Source of the DNA: Pseudacidovorax sp. RU35E
GTDB taxonomy: Bacteria; Pseudomonadota; Gammaproteobacteria; Burkholderiales; Burkholderiaceae_C
Assembly: GCF_900156165.1 (NCBI RefSeq)
Contig: NZ_FTMY01000020.1
Location: forward strand, 1-64,000
Reading direction: 5' to 3'
Length of the DNA: 64,000 bases
Shown here: piece by piece, positions 63,997-64,000 of the stretch
Position numbering within the stretch: the stretch's first letter is position 1
Layout of the letters: each line of letters begins with the position of its first letter
Notes under the pieces: generated by a model
The model's input: only the letters and a program-made list of their open reading frames with translations
Database searches by the model: none
Told to the model about the DNA's origin: nothing
Translations under genes and position numbers: made by a program

Positions 63997-64000
63997 GGGG

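Overview
The window is GC-rich, densely packed chromosomal DNA from a betaproteobacterium, most likely a Comamonadaceae member (Burkholderiales). The main reasons are the order rpoH / SCO / ctaB / ctaA / SURF1 / coxC / DUF2970 / ctaG / coxA / coxB / DUF2244, the periplasmic Bug-type receptors, and a beta-ketoadipate pcaIJF set under an IclR-family regulator. I see no tRNA, rRNA, CRISPR, phage or insertion-sequence signature. The family assignment is inference from gene order and protein families, not from a database search.

Left part (1-20 kb). A Gly/Leu-rich repeat protein enters from off the left edge. It is followed by the heat-shock sigma factor gene rpoH with a perfect CIRCE operator just upstream. 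Next comes a minus-strand cytochrome c oxidase operon (13.4 to 3.4 kb) with structural subunits, heme a synthesis and copper/assembly factors, many of them joined by 4-base stop/start overlaps. Housekeeping genes follow: a BioC-like methyltransferase, comF, trmL, a MaoC hydratase, an orphan ParA, and a kefF/kefC pair.

Centre (20-36 kb). A hydroxycinnamate (ferulate-type) catabolic island: an amidohydrolase divergent from crotonase, feruloyl-CoA synthase, SDR, tannase-family esterase lipoprotein, Bug receptor, second tannase-family esterase and acyl-CoA dehydrogenase. A hybrid histidine kinase and a MarR regulator follow. The two arms are driven by mirror-image promoters lying inside one 39-bp palindrome (20935-20973), a strong candidate operator. 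I propose that secreted esterases release hydroxycinnamates, the CoA ligase activates them, and hydratase, SDR and amidohydrolase shorten the side chain by a CoA-dependent deacetylation route that needs no thiolase. The released aromatic acids could feed the beta-ketoadipate route, whose last steps (pcaI, pcaJ, pcaF) lie at 41-43.6 kb.

Right part (36-64 kb). There are two large membrane GGDEF-EAL proteins. One is translationally coupled to an orphan TRAP-type periplasmic binding protein; the other has an FNR/ANR-like box at class II spacing to a plausible -10 element. Then come a PAP2 / acyl carrier protein / ketoacyl-ACP synthase operon, a second Bug receptor, an SGNH hydrolase, OpgC, a roughly 2000-residue alpha-2-macroglobulin with a CLEQ thioester motif, DUF2164 and an RlhA-like U32 protein. 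At the right edge is the end of a probable type VI secretion locus (tssA plus a coupled membrane protein).
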